A stretch of 64,000 nucleotides of DNA from Wenzhouxiangella marina (GTDB taxonomy: Bacteria > Pseudomonadota > Gammaproteobacteria > Xanthomonadales > Wenzhouxiangellaceae). The DNA lies in the NCBI RefSeq assembly GCF_001187785.1, contig NZ_CP012154.1, forward strand, positions 2,598,501-2,662,500, written 5' to 3'. Positions 22,056 through 30,531 of this stretch are shown one piece after another; positions within the stretch are counted from its first letter, which is position 1, and each line of letters begins with the position of its first letter. The notes under the pieces are model-generated. The model did not search any database. It was not told the DNA's origin and worked only from the letters and a program-made list of their open reading frames with translations. A program made the position numbers and the translations under genes.

Positions 22056-23075
22056 ATGGGTCAGATCACTTCGCTATTTGTCTACAAGGTCATTGACCAG
22101 GCTCACCATGGGCAAGACAAGCGCGAGTTGCTGGAGTCCATTGGCATCGATCCGGATGCCCCCGTGGACCCCAGGATGATGGTCGCGGACACTGATTACT
22201 ACGCCTTCTTCGAAAGAGTCGCCCGAAGCCATCCGAGCGGAACGCAATTGCCGCTGCGCACGGGCGCATCGATGCGTTGTGCAGACTACGGGGCATTCGG
22301 GCTGGCATGGAAGTCCGCTTTGACTCTGCGCGGTTCGTTCAGCAGGGCCGAGCGCTACGCTCGCGTGCTGTCGAGCGTCTCGACGTACCAGGTTCGGGAA
22401 AAGGACGAAGGCGTTTATATGGAGCTGCACCGCGACGGCGACCGGTCGAATGCGGGGCTCAGGTTGTCCAACGAGGCAACCATGGCGAGTATCGTGGCGA
22501 TCAGTGAAGAGGTTTCTTCCGGGACGTTTCAGGCTGAAGCGGTCTTTTTCAAGCACGATGCACCGAAGACGCCACGCGTCCACGAGGACCACTTCGGATG
22601 CGCCGTTCACTTTGGCGCGGACAGGGACGCCCTGCTGGTTTCGCGGCAAATGTTGGAGACGCCGAACAAACTCGGCGACCCGGGCATCGTCAAATTCTTC
22701 GATACGCACCTGGACAAGGAGTTGTCCCGTTTCGAAGCGGGTCCGTCCTTTGAACGGCGCGTACGCAACCAGATCGCGCAATTGCTCAGCCAGGGCACGC
22801 CAAGAGTCTCGGAAGTGGCGTCTTGTCTTGCGATCAGCGGCCGCACCCTGCAGAGACGTCTCTCGGAGAGGGGATACTCATTCACAACGCTCGTTGACAA
22901 CTCCCGACGGGAACTGGCAGAACGCCTGCTGAGAGACACGGCCTATCCGCTTGCCGAGGTCGCCTTTCTGACCGGATTCTCCGAGCAGAGCGCTTTCACT
23001 CGTGCGTTCAAGCGCTGGGCGGGGCAAACACCGCGTTCGTACCGCCTCGCTGTCCACGCCGCGGCCGACGACTAG
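22056..23075 (+). CDS. AraC-family regulator with arabinose-binding-like N-terminus
   Basis: This 339-residue regulator has an N-terminal domain of the Arabinose_bd type (PF12625) at about residues 15-200 (LLESIGIDPD and LPLRTGASMRCADYGAFGLA). A C-terminal HTH_18 follows at about 235-330 (RVSEVASCLAISGRTLQRRL and YPLAEVAFLTGFSEQSAFTRAFKRW), which is the classic second-helix signature. The ligand is probably a fatty acid or other hydrophobic compound, as in OruR/ToxT-like relatives. It lies 102 bp upstream of, and in the same direction as, the four-gene operon, which it may control. Confidence 0.88.
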   Translation: MGQITSLFVYKVIDQAHHGQDKRELLESIGIDPDAPVDPRMMVADTDYYAFFERVARSHPSGTQLPLRTGASMRCADYGAFGLAWKSALTLRGSFSRAERYARVLSSVSTYQVREKDEGVYMELHRDGDRSNAGLRLSNEATMASIVAISEEVSSGTFQAEAVFFKHDAPKTPRVHEDHFGCAVHFGADRDALLVSRQMLETPNKLGDPGIVKFFDTHLDKELSRFEAGPSFERRVRNQIAQLLSQGTPRVSEVASCLAISGRTLQRRLSERGYSFTTLVDNSRRELAERLLRDTAYPLAEVAFLTGFSEQSAFTRAFKRWAGQTPRSYRLAVHAAADD

Positions 23076-23140
23076 TCTGGTTGGCGCGCTGAGTCAAAAA
23101 ACCGGCGCACGCCATCAAGAACGAGCCGCCTGATCAGGAG

Positions 23141-23179
23141 ATGATTTGCCCGCAATCTGAATCAGCGGGAACAAATCAT
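23141..23179 (+). promoter_or_regulatory. Inverted repeat over the start codon of the NmrA-like gene
   Basis: ATGATTTG (23141-23148) pairs with CAAATCAT (23172-23179), and CCCGC (23149-23153) with GCGGG (23165-23169), leaving two unpaired A bases and an 11-base loop. The right arm includes the GCGGGA that would serve as ribosome-binding site and the first two bases of the ATG. It may be an operator or a translation-blocking hairpin. Confidence 0.5.
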
Positions 23180-24035
23180 GAACCTGAATTCGATCACGAA
23201 TGCACCCCAGGAAGGCCTGGTCCTCGTCTTGGGGGGTACGGGAAAGACCGGCCGCAGAATCGCGGCACTGCTGGAAGCCAGGGGCATTCCGACCCGAATC
23301 GGATCACGCTCCGCGGTTCCGGGCTTCGACTGGAGCAACGAGGCAAACTGGGACGAGTGCCTCGATGGCGTAAGAGCTGCGTACATCAGCTATTCACCGG
23401 ATCTGGCAATGCCGGGCGCGAGCGATTCGATCCGGGCGTTTGTCGACAAGGCCCACCGCCACGATGTCGAACACCTGGTATTGCTCTCCGGTCGCGGCGA
23501 GGAAGAGGCTCAGGTCTGCGAACGGATCGTGCAGGACAGCGGTATCAACTGGACCATCGTGCGCGCCAGCTGGTTCAACCAGAATTTCTCCGAGGGCGCA
23601 TTCCTGGAAATGGTCCAGTCGAGGCAGATCACGCTGCCGGACGTCGATACGCCGGAGCCGTACGTCGATGCGGACGATATTGCCGAGGTGGCCGTGGCCG
23701 CACTGATCGAACCCGGTCATGTGGGCGAGATCTACGAGGTGACCGGGCCCCGCATGCTGACCCTCTCTGAAATCGCCGCCGAGCTATCGCGCGCCACCGG
23801 CGAGGACATTGCCTACGTGCCGGTCCCCCATGATGCATTCATCGCCGGTGTCGCCGAAACCGGAGCCCCGGATGACGTGGTGTGGATGCTGGACTACCTG
23901 TTCTCGACGGTCATGGACGGCCGCAATTCACACTTGACCGATGGTGTGCAGCGCGCGTTGGGCCGCCCTCCCCGGGATTTTGCAGATTTTGCCCGTGCGT
24001 CCGTGGCAAGCGGTGTATGGAGGAACGTCGCATGA
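23178..24035 (+). CDS. NmrA-like NAD(P)-binding protein
   Basis: This 285-residue atypical short-chain dehydrogenase/reductase has the nucleotide motif VLVLGGTGKTGRRIA at residues 15-29 (G-G-T-G-x-T-G). A conserved middle part (VEHLVLLSGRG, then WTIVRASWFNQNF) and a C-terminal half (DADDIAEVAVAALIEPGHVGE) are as in NmrA/ergot-type oxidoreductase families. Its cofactor is probably NADPH; the substrate is unknown. It heads a unit whose stop and start codons overlap (ATGA) with the SnoaL-like gene. Confidence 0.85.
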   Translation: MNLNSITNAPQEGLVLVLGGTGKTGRRIAALLEARGIPTRIGSRSAVPGFDWSNEANWDECLDGVRAAYISYSPDLAMPGASDSIRAFVDKAHRHDVEHLVLLSGRGEEEAQVCERIVQDSGINWTIVRASWFNQNFSEGAFLEMVQSRQITLPDVDTPEPYVDADDIAEVAVAALIEPGHVGEIYEVTGPRMLTLSEIAAELSRATGEDIAYVPVPHDAFIAGVAETGAPDDVVWMLDYLFSTVMDGRNSHLTDGVQRALGRPPRDFADFARASVASGVWRNVA

Positions 24036-24472
24036 CCAGCTCCACACCGGCCTCACAGGCCCTATCCAACGAAATGATCGTTCGTCGATTCGTAGACGAG
24101 ATCCTAAACAACGACGACGATTCTGCCATGTCGGATCTGGTGCACCCGGACTATCGCCATCTGACGCCAGGCGGGGAGTTGCGCGGGCGGGATGGCCTGA
24201 AAGCACTCTTAGACGACTACCGTAGCGGCCTACCTGATCTGAACGTGTTGATCGACGACCTGGTGGCGTCGGGAGACAAGGTCGTGACTTCCATACGACT
24301 GACCGGCACACATTCCGGCAATTTTCTGGGGCTTCCCGCCACGGGCAAGCTGCTGAGCGTGCACGGCATGGTGCTCAGTCGTCTCGAGGACGGAAAGATC
24401 ATCGAGGAATGGGAAATCCTGGACCTGCTCGGGATGTTTCGGCAACTTGGCGTGCTTTCCCTTCCAGAATGA
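24032..24472 (+). CDS. SnoaL-like ester cyclase/polyketide-cyclase-fold protein
   Basis: This 146-residue protein begins at the ATG overlapping the previous stop. VRRFVDEILNNDDDSAMSDL, HPDYRHLTPGGELRGRDGLK and KIIEEWEILDLLGMFRQLGVL are the typical blocks of the SnoaL-like NTF2-fold family (helix, LxxY.xH, then E-x-W-x-x-x-D). These small enzymes catalyse cyclisations or hydrolyses, or only bind ligands. It stands between an NmrA-like and a serine hydrolase gene, so the three likely share a substrate. Confidence 0.82.
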   Translation: MTSSTPASQALSNEMIVRRFVDEILNNDDDSAMSDLVHPDYRHLTPGGELRGRDGLKALLDDYRSGLPDLNVLIDDLVASGDKVVTSIRLTGTHSGNFLGLPATGKLLSVHGMVLSRLEDGKIIEEWEILDLLGMFRQLGVLSLPE

Positions 24473-25917
24473 TGAAAACCGCAATTTTGACATTGGCACT
24501 GATCGCTATCCCCGGGCCGGCACTCGCGGATGCACCAGGACCGGTCGATCCCGTCCGGGACAGCCAGGCCATCGTTGCCGAAGCGGACGCGATCGTGCGT
24601 TCCTATCACGAGCTCGGGTGGTTTTCGGGATCGGTGCTGTTGGCCAAGGAGGGCCAGCCGATCTACACGGTATCCGTGGGATTGGCAGACCGGGAAGCCG
24701 AGGTTCCGAACGGCCTCGAAACCAGATACAACCTCGGTTCGATCATGAAGAATTTCACGGCCGTGCTGGTCCTCCAGCAAGTCGAGCGAGGGGCGATAGG
24801 CATGGACGACAGCCTCCATTCCTTCGACCTCGGGTTTGCCGCCGACGTGGCAACGAAGGTAACGGTGCGCCATTTGCTTCATCACGAGTCGGGATTTCCG
24901 GATGCCTTCCCATCGGCCTACCGGGAGAACCCGCTGGCGTTCAGGACCATCGACGAAAAACTCGCACTTCTACGCGACGGCCCGCTGCTGTTCGAGCCGG
25001 GAACGGACCGTCGTTATTCGAATTACGGCTACTTGGTCCTCGGGGCCATTCTGGAGAAGGTCACCGGGGAATCGTTCTCCGATCTGTTGCGGACGAATAT
25101 CTTCGATCCCCTGCAGCTTCAGGACTCCGTTTATCCCTACCGGGCGAGCGCTCCCAACCAGTCGTTGCGCTACACCTTCAATTATGACAAAGAGCAGATT
25201 CTTGTCGGTGTGACCGAACACCACAGCCCGGACGGTGGTATCGAATCGACGGTCGCAGACGTACTGACTTTCTATCGAGCTCTGTTCTACGGAGATGAGT
25301 TGCTTTCTCACGCAAACCCTGTCGTCGCCGAGTATTTTCCAATCGACGGTCGATACTGGTCTTCATTCGGCGGCGGTGCGGGCGTCAGTTCTGCAGTCGA
25401 ACTCGATCTTGCCGATGACTATCAGGTGATCGTCCTGGCAAATACAGACGGGCTGGTGGCCGAGGAGATATCGGGCAGGATCTACTCCTACATCCAGACG
25501 GGCACCTATGAGCCCATACTGCTCCCGCCAGTCGTGTACGCGTGGGAGCAATACGTCGAAATGGGTTCGGATGCGTTCACGTCCGGCTTTCCAACGAGCT
25601 ATGAGTCAGCTGGATATGACCGCTTCATTGGGCGGACGCTGAATGAACTGGGCATGTCGCTGGTCAACGATGAGAAATGGCTTGATGCGTTCAATATCTT
25701 CGGGACGCTCGTCGAGCTATTTCCCGACGCGCCTCAGGCCTACGACAGCCTTGCATATGCGCACTTGCGGTCGGGCGATGCCGCGCAAGCGCGGAATACC
25801 TTCTCAATGGCGCTCAGGCTTCAACCGACGTTCTCAAGCGATTATTCGTCCGACAACTACGGCTGCTCTGACAACCTTCAGGCCGTTGCGGCGCCCTCCA
25901 CTGGCGGTGTCAATTGA
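24469..25917 (+). CDS. Beta-lactamase-related serine hydrolase with C-terminal TPR-like region
   Basis: This 482-residue protein has its start ATG overlapping the previous stop. The signal peptide is ILTLALIAIPGPALA. The class C beta-lactamase/DD-peptidase fold shows S-x-x-K at Ser91-Ile-Met-Lys94 and Y-x-N at Tyr183-Ser-Asn185, and the third motif is poorly conserved (GGGAGVSS). After about residue 390 comes a helical stretch (WLDAFNIFGTLVELFPDAPQAYDSLAYAHLRSGDAAQARNT) typical of tetratricopeptide repeats. It is probably a periplasmic esterase or peptidase; the substrate is unknown. Confidence 0.83.
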   Translation: MMKTAILTLALIAIPGPALADAPGPVDPVRDSQAIVAEADAIVRSYHELGWFSGSVLLAKEGQPIYTVSVGLADREAEVPNGLETRYNLGSIMKNFTAVLVLQQVERGAIGMDDSLHSFDLGFAADVATKVTVRHLLHHESGFPDAFPSAYRENPLAFRTIDEKLALLRDGPLLFEPGTDRRYSNYGYLVLGAILEKVTGESFSDLLRTNIFDPLQLQDSVYPYRASAPNQSLRYTFNYDKEQILVGVTEHHSPDGGIESTVADVLTFYRALFYGDELLSHANPVVAEYFPIDGRYWSSFGGGAGVSSAVELDLADDYQVIVLANTDGLVAEEISGRIYSYIQTGTYEPILLPPVVYAWEQYVEMGSDAFTSGFPTSYESAGYDRFIGRTLNELGMSLVNDEKWLDAFNIFGTLVELFPDAPQAYDSLAYAHLRSGDAAQARNTFSMALRLQPTFSSDYSSDNYGCSDNLQAVAAPSTGGVN

Positions 25918-26501
25918 ACTCGAATTTCCTCATGCTCGTACTGGCCGGGCTGATCACCGCAACGCGGATCGGCGCGGCTCAATACCCCCTGCTGGACGGC
26001 CGATGCGACGAGTATCGGAGCATCGGTGCCCATGTCATCGCTGAGAGCGATACCATTTCGGTGCTTCTGTTTCAGGACGCTGATTACGTGTGGCTGTGCT
26101 ACACGCTGCCGGGCGACAGCTACGGCACGCTCGATCTGGAGGTGGATTCACCGGGATTGGCCGACCCGCTCAACCTGCATGTCTCGGCGCAACTCGGGGA
26201 GTGGCGGGTCGACCACCCGGAAGAGGTCCCGCAGAGCGCGGCAAGCGATCGTTGGTGGAAAGTTCACGGCTGGTGGTCGAATGTCGTGTCCTGGAACGGA
26301 ACGAGGGAGACCGATGACGGCCCGCGCCAGAATTTCCAGCCGTCCGAAGGGCGCGAACTTCAGCTGTCGAAAGCACGATTCGGCCGAGGGGCCTGGCGGC
26401 TGAGGTTCGCGATCGGTTCTCTGCGTAATGCTGATGCTGAAATGACGCAGATCGTACTGCCCCCAAGGGAAAGCGATCCGATTGTCGTCGAGATCTTCTG
26501 A
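25914..26501 (+). CDS. Secreted protein of unknown function ending the operon
   Basis: This 195-residue protein is read from a TTG at 25914 that overlaps the TGA of the previous gene; the next in-frame ATG is six codons later. There is a signal sequence (FLMLVLAGLITATRIGAA), then RCDEYRSIGAHVI and a predicted beta-rich body (DYVWLCYTLPGDSYGTLDLEV) like a carbohydrate-binding or cellulosomal CBM9-type sandwich. The resemblance is general only. It is translationally coupled to the hydrolase gene. Confidence 0.65.
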   Translation: MNSNFLMLVLAGLITATRIGAAQYPLLDGRCDEYRSIGAHVIAESDTISVLLFQDADYVWLCYTLPGDSYGTLDLEVDSPGLADPLNLHVSAQLGEWRVDHPEEVPQSAASDRWWKVHGWWSNVVSWNGTRETDDGPRQNFQPSEGRELQLSKARFGRGAWRLRFAIGSLRNADAEMTQIVLPPRESDPIVVEIF

Positions 26502-26659
26502 GTGAGGCAATCCGTCACACCTGCCAAAGGCGGCAACCGTGGGCGCCCTGATCTTGCGGAAGGCGCTCAGTTCATCACTCGAGTACGTATCAGTCTTCGG
26601 CCGCCACCGCGCGCTCCAAAGGCGCAGCGCCTGGACCAGACGCGATGAAGGAGCAAAGC

Positions 26660-27178
26660 ATGAACGAAGTCAGCGTAGCTAAAAGCTCATTCCTGAGAAG
26701 TCATTGGTTCTGGCCAGCGGCAGTGACGGTAGGCGTCTTGAATGCATTCGTACTTGTATTGGACGGCTGGCGGTCACCCCAAATCAAGGAGCTTGGTGTC
26801 CTTTTTGACCTGGCCATCCTTTTGCCGATCCTGTACCTGATCTGCTATCGGGCCACGGGCAAAAGGGCTCTTGTCAGGTGCCTTGCCATGGCATGTCTGG
26901 GTATCTGGGCTGCGGGCCACATCGTGCCTGACGAAAACCATGCAATCCTGATCGAAGTAGGCTTTCTCCGCTATGTCGGATTGGCTGTTCTCATCGCCAT
27001 TGAAATCCGGATTGGCGTTGAGATCTTCAAGTTGGCGTTCCGCTCAGAGAGCGATATCGAAAGCGACACGGCCATAAAGCAAAAGGCAGAACAAGAGGGG
27101 ATTCCATCCTGGGTTGCCACGTTGATGGCCTGGGAGTCCAGGGTATGGCGAAAGATCTGGACAATCTTTCGGAGGTGA
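26660..27178 (+). CDS. Four-TM membrane protein of unknown function
   Basis: This 172-residue protein starts at MNEVSVAKSSF, 6 bases after AGGAG; an ATG five codons earlier lies within the ribosome site. Four TM segments lie near residues 16-35, 45-62, 70-88 and 100-118, and a charged cytoplasmic tail follows (SESDIESDTAIKQKAEQEG). No family is recognised. It stands alone between the operon above and the transposase. Confidence 0.6.
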   Translation: MNEVSVAKSSFLRSHWFWPAAVTVGVLNAFVLVLDGWRSPQIKELGVLFDLAILLPILYLICYRATGKRALVRCLAMACLGIWAAGHIVPDENHAILIEVGFLRYVGLAVLIAIEIRIGVEIFKLAFRSESDIESDTAIKQKAEQEGIPSWVATLMAWESRVWRKIWTIFRR

Positions 27179-27278
27179 GAACGAGTCTGCAAAGCAAATG
27201 ACTCACGCAAGAACCAGAAGGCCCAAGCATCTCCCTGCATAAAGAAAAAACAGGGCCTTTGTAGCGGGAGGCCTTTTG

Positions 27279-27446
27279 AAGCGGGATACCCATCATCCAG
27301 AGTAAATTTCCTACAAGGACCAGGGTCAACCTGCCCTCCCCTCAGGGCTTTTGGAGCGGGACACCCATCAATCCAAGTCTATTTCCTACAACGATCCGAG
27401 ACAACTTTCTCTCCCCTCGAATCAGCGCCGGCGCCAGACTGGGCCC
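27279..27446 (+). repeat. Tandem leader copies before the RAYT gene
   Basis: Two related units, 27279-27350 (AAGCGGGATACCCATCATCC) and 27351-27446 (AGCGGGACACCCATCAATCC), share AGCGGGAyACCCATCA, TTTCCTACAA and CTCCCCTC. The same leader recurs at 16819, 19139 and faintly at 30257. It likely holds the transposase promoter and/or the left recognition site. Confidence 0.65.
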
Positions 27447-28463
27447 ATGACCTATCCTCGCAGCCAGATCGCGCCACCGGACGAGGCCGGCTTCTTCCAT
27501 GTCGTCAGCAGATGCGTGCGGCGCGCCTTTCTTTGCGGCACCGACAGGTACAGCGGGAGGTGCTTCGAGCATCGTCGACAGTGGATCGAGGATCGAATTC
27601 GGTTTCTGGCCGAGTCCTTCGCGGTCTCGATCTACTCATATGCCGTGATGTCGAATCACTTCCATATCGTGCTCTCTACTGATCCGCAGGAGGCGCAGCT
27701 CTGGAGCGATGAGGAAGTCGCCGACCGCTGGCTTCGGGTCTTTCCGGGGGCGCTCAGCCGGACGACCGATAAGAAGCAACGCGAGAGAATTGCCTACGCT
27801 CTGATCGCCGATCCGAAGCGACACCAGCAGATCAGAGCTCGGCTCGGGAGCCTGAGTTGGTTCATGCGCGCCTTGAACGAACCGATTGCCCGGATGGCAA
27901 ACAAGGAAGACGGGTGTTCGGGTCGATTCTGGGAAGGGCGCTTCAAGTGTCAGGCGCTGCTGGAAGAACAGGCCGTTGTCTCTGCGATGGCCTACGTCGA
28001 TCTGAATCCGGTTCGAGCCAAGATGGCAGACACCTTGGAGCACTCCGACCACACCAGCATCCAGGCCCGGTTATCAGAACGCGCATCAGATCCGCCCAAC
28101 ACTAAGAGTGAACTGATCAACCGCCCGCTCAAGCCCGTTGCTGGCCTGGATGCAAACGCACTGCTCGGAATGTCCGAATCCAGCTATCTGGATCTTGTTC
28201 AATGGACCGGCGAACAGACCCATCCGCTCAAGCGTGGAAAACTGAAAGCCCCTGCCCGGAAATACCCACCCGACATCCTCTGGTCATTGGCAAAACACCC
28301 GAAGCAATGGCTGCGACGGGTTCAGGGCACCGAGAGTCGCTACTACCGGGCCATCGGGTCGGCCGAAGCTCTGATGGCCAAGGCCGCTGAAATCGGGCAG
28401 CGCTGGATGAAGGGAGTGAGCGGCGAGCGGGCACGACTACTGCTGAGGCAGCAGACCGAGTAG
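27447..28463 (+). CDS. REP-associated tyrosine transposase (RAYT, Y1_Tnp)
   Basis: This 338-residue protein starts at MTYPRSQIAPPDEAGFFHVV. It belongs to the IS200-like single-strand transposase superfamily: the HUH motif is His71-Phe-His73 in YAVMSNHFHIVL, and later AMAYVDLNPVRAKMA is the usual RAYT helix segment. The C-terminal third (LKRGKLKAPARKYPPDIL) is extra relative to IS200 TnpA. RAYTs are domesticated or self-mobilising enzymes that act on REP sequences, and such repeats surround it. It is the only intact transposase here and could mobilise the deleted copies. Confidence 0.9.
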   Translation: MTYPRSQIAPPDEAGFFHVVSRCVRRAFLCGTDRYSGRCFEHRRQWIEDRIRFLAESFAVSIYSYAVMSNHFHIVLSTDPQEAQLWSDEEVADRWLRVFPGALSRTTDKKQRERIAYALIADPKRHQQIRARLGSLSWFMRALNEPIARMANKEDGCSGRFWEGRFKCQALLEEQAVVSAMAYVDLNPVRAKMADTLEHSDHTSIQARLSERASDPPNTKSELINRPLKPVAGLDANALLGMSESSYLDLVQWTGEQTHPLKRGKLKAPARKYPPDILWSLAKHPKQWLRRVQGTESRYYRAIGSAEALMAKAAEIGQRWMKGVSGERARLLLRQQTE

Positions 28464-28627
28464 AGATCTACCCTGCTAGAAGGCCAGGCAGCAGCCGCTG
28501 GCTGCTTGTCGTGGCTGGAAGTCGGAAAATTCGGGCCAACAGGTCGATTCTGCCCCCAAACTTCCAAATCCACTGACCTTAACCCCAATCTTCTCGGGCC
28601 TCGATCCGCTCGATTGCCATTCCGACA

Positions 28628-28679
28628 AATCCTGGCTGTCCTTGTCTTGGCTAGCAGGAACCTGGATGTCCTCGTCTTG
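28628..28679. repeat. Two REP-type units downstream of the transposase
   Basis: AATCCTGGCTGTCCTTGTCT and GCTAGCAGGAACCTGGATGT, each ending near TCTTG, are diverged units of the repeat found exactly at 28797-28893. Confidence 0.6.
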
Positions 28680-28796
28680 TGCTTGCGCGTGCTGGCTGCT
28701 TGGCATGGCTGAACGGCGAGGAATTCAAGCCGAGCCCTCGCGTTCTTCGTAGAACGACGCAAACCCCTGAAGTGAAGCCCGAACTCCACCGGCCCA

Positions 28797-28893
28797 CTCG
28801 CGATTAGCAATCAGCTAGCAGGATCCTGGGTGTCCTCGTCTTGTTCCTCGCGATTAGCAATCAGCTAGCAGGATCCTGGGTGTCCTCGTCTTG
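28797..28893. repeat. Two exact tandem 47-bp REP-type units
   Basis: Units 28797-28843 and 28847-28893 are identical (CTCGCGATTAGCAATCAGCT through CTCGTCTTG), separated by 3 bases. A third partial, CTGGATGCCCTCGTCT, follows at about 28910. Related units occur at 17229, 19213, 28650 and 30437. Each contains palindromic GGATCC-type centres. Confidence 0.75.
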
Positions 28894-28936
28894 GCCGCCT
28901 GTTGAATCTCTGGATGCCCTCGTCTCGCTCGTCTCA

Positions 28937-30112
28937 TCAAAAAGCATCCGGCACTACCTCAGAGTGGACGGCAACATCGCTTAAGATCTGATCAACATCT
29001 ATAAATGCCTCTGGTGTACGCTCGTGCTCGGGCGAGATTCCGCTGCACATGCGTTCCACAAGATTCTTTTGATGTTCGATGCCTATGCTTTTCCACCATG
29101 AGGGCAAAAAATAGGTATTCTCAATATGCTCCACAGCCAAATGGAGGCACATGTTTGCCTTCTCGCTCTCCTGAAGCGCATGGAAAGATCGCACAAATGC
29201 CTGAGCAGGTCCGTCTTCCTTACCCATCCATGCGAAGACCAAAAATGTTTGCTGGTTCATTACGGACACATTCACGCAGACATGCTCCAGCTCCTCGGTA
29301 CTACCAGTTAGCTTTTGAAGCTGCTTTCCATCAAAACTAACCTCAGGTTGAAAACCACCACAACAAACGAACGGGAGAGACCCATCGAACTTCAACGCAT
29401 AGTGCTTTATGTAAGAGTAGTCGCCCGAGATCAGCCGCTGGTCATACTGTCCTTTCCAGTACTCCAAATCTCTCATTCCTTGTACCATTCCAGCTCTCAT
29501 AAAATGCAGATTCTGTTGAAGCTAAACCTGCACCCCAAAGCTCTTTCCCTTGTCTAAGTTGCGCTGAATTTCTACGGTTGCAAGAGCATTCCTCTTGGTA
29601 AGATACTCGTATGCGATCGCCCTATAAGCTAGAAGAAAGGCGGCGGAATCGTTCAACTCAAAATGATGCTGTTCAATAGGCTCAAATAAACGATTGTCGT
29701 GAACCCCACAAAAACCCATGAACGTAGAAGCATGCGCCAGGCCAATCCGGTCGGGAACGACACGGCCCTCGTTCTTAAAGATTTTCTCGAATCCTCGCTT
29801 CCCGGATATCACATGCCCACCTTCCGCTATCGCTCCAAGCCCACCCCGCCGCTGAATTGTATGGGCCCTTATCGGCCGGTTGTTGCATGTGGAGGCTCCC
29901 GCTTCAGGATGCAAACATAGGCCGCGCTGGTTTGCCACATGAAGTTCATGAATAACTTTCCCAATAGGCACTTCTTGCTGTTTGTGCCTATCCAAATGGC
30001 AAACTTTCCATTTCTTTCCTGAACCGCACCAACAGGACTCATTGCGCCCCATCTTTACCTTCGGCTCAAGCGGCGGAGGAAGACTGAATTTACCGTTAGG
30101 TAACGGAATCAT
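28937..30112 (-). pseudogene. SEC-C zinc-motif protein gene interrupted by an in-frame amber codon
   Basis: Reading from ATG at 30112, codons 1-196 give MIPLPNGKFSLPPP... with a SEC-C motif (Cys27, Cys29, Cys38, His39 in CWCGSGKKWKVCH). TAG follows at 29522-29524, and the same frame continues for 194 codons to 28937 (MRAGMVQGMRDLEYWKG...). Known relatives are single ~380-residue proteins in which the block with FMGFCGVHDNRLFEPIE is followed directly by the A-G-x-x-x-x-M/L-R-D region, so the two halves were one gene. The protein may be truncated, read through, or split. Family members are of unknown function and frequent in accessory islands. Confidence 0.75.
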
Positions 30113-30256
30113 TTGCAGGCACTCCTATTGATTAGCGTTAGCGACCGAGTCCAAACACCAACAGAATAGTCGAGTTGCATGAAGGGGACTGCTATTTTTC
30201 TTTGCCATTTTGCTCCCTCGAAGAAAGTCTAGCCTGGGTTCCGGAGCAAAGTCGTA

Positions 30257-30482
30257 GCGGGACTCCCAAGCATCCAGCGCTTCCGAACTTATTGGATGCT
30301 ATGGCCATGCTCAGGAGCCTGCTCTTGCGGGCTTCTTGGCGTGGCTGAACGTCGAGGAAAGCGGAATTACGGCGCGCTTCCGCTGGAGAAACCGTCGAAA
30401 ACCACTATTGTGAACACTCAAACTTACGAACCCATTCCCAGCAAGCAATCAGCTATCAGAATCCCGGCTATCCTCGTCTTGC
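30257..30482. mobile_element. Non-autonomous RAYT-related copy with REP unit
   Basis: TAGCGGGACTCCCAAGCATC at 30257 resembles the transposase leader. GCTTCTTGGCGTGGCTGAAC, then GTCGAGGAA (about 30330-30360), matches the flank at 28690-28720. A REP-type unit (CAATCAGCTATCAGAATCCC, ATCCTCGTCTTG) ends at 30482. No transposase codons remain. This fills most of the 419-bp space between the two minus-strand accessory units. Confidence 0.6.
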
Positions 30483-30531
30483 TGCATATGTGCCGATTTT
30501 GGGAACGTGGTAATTCCACCTATAGGCACAT

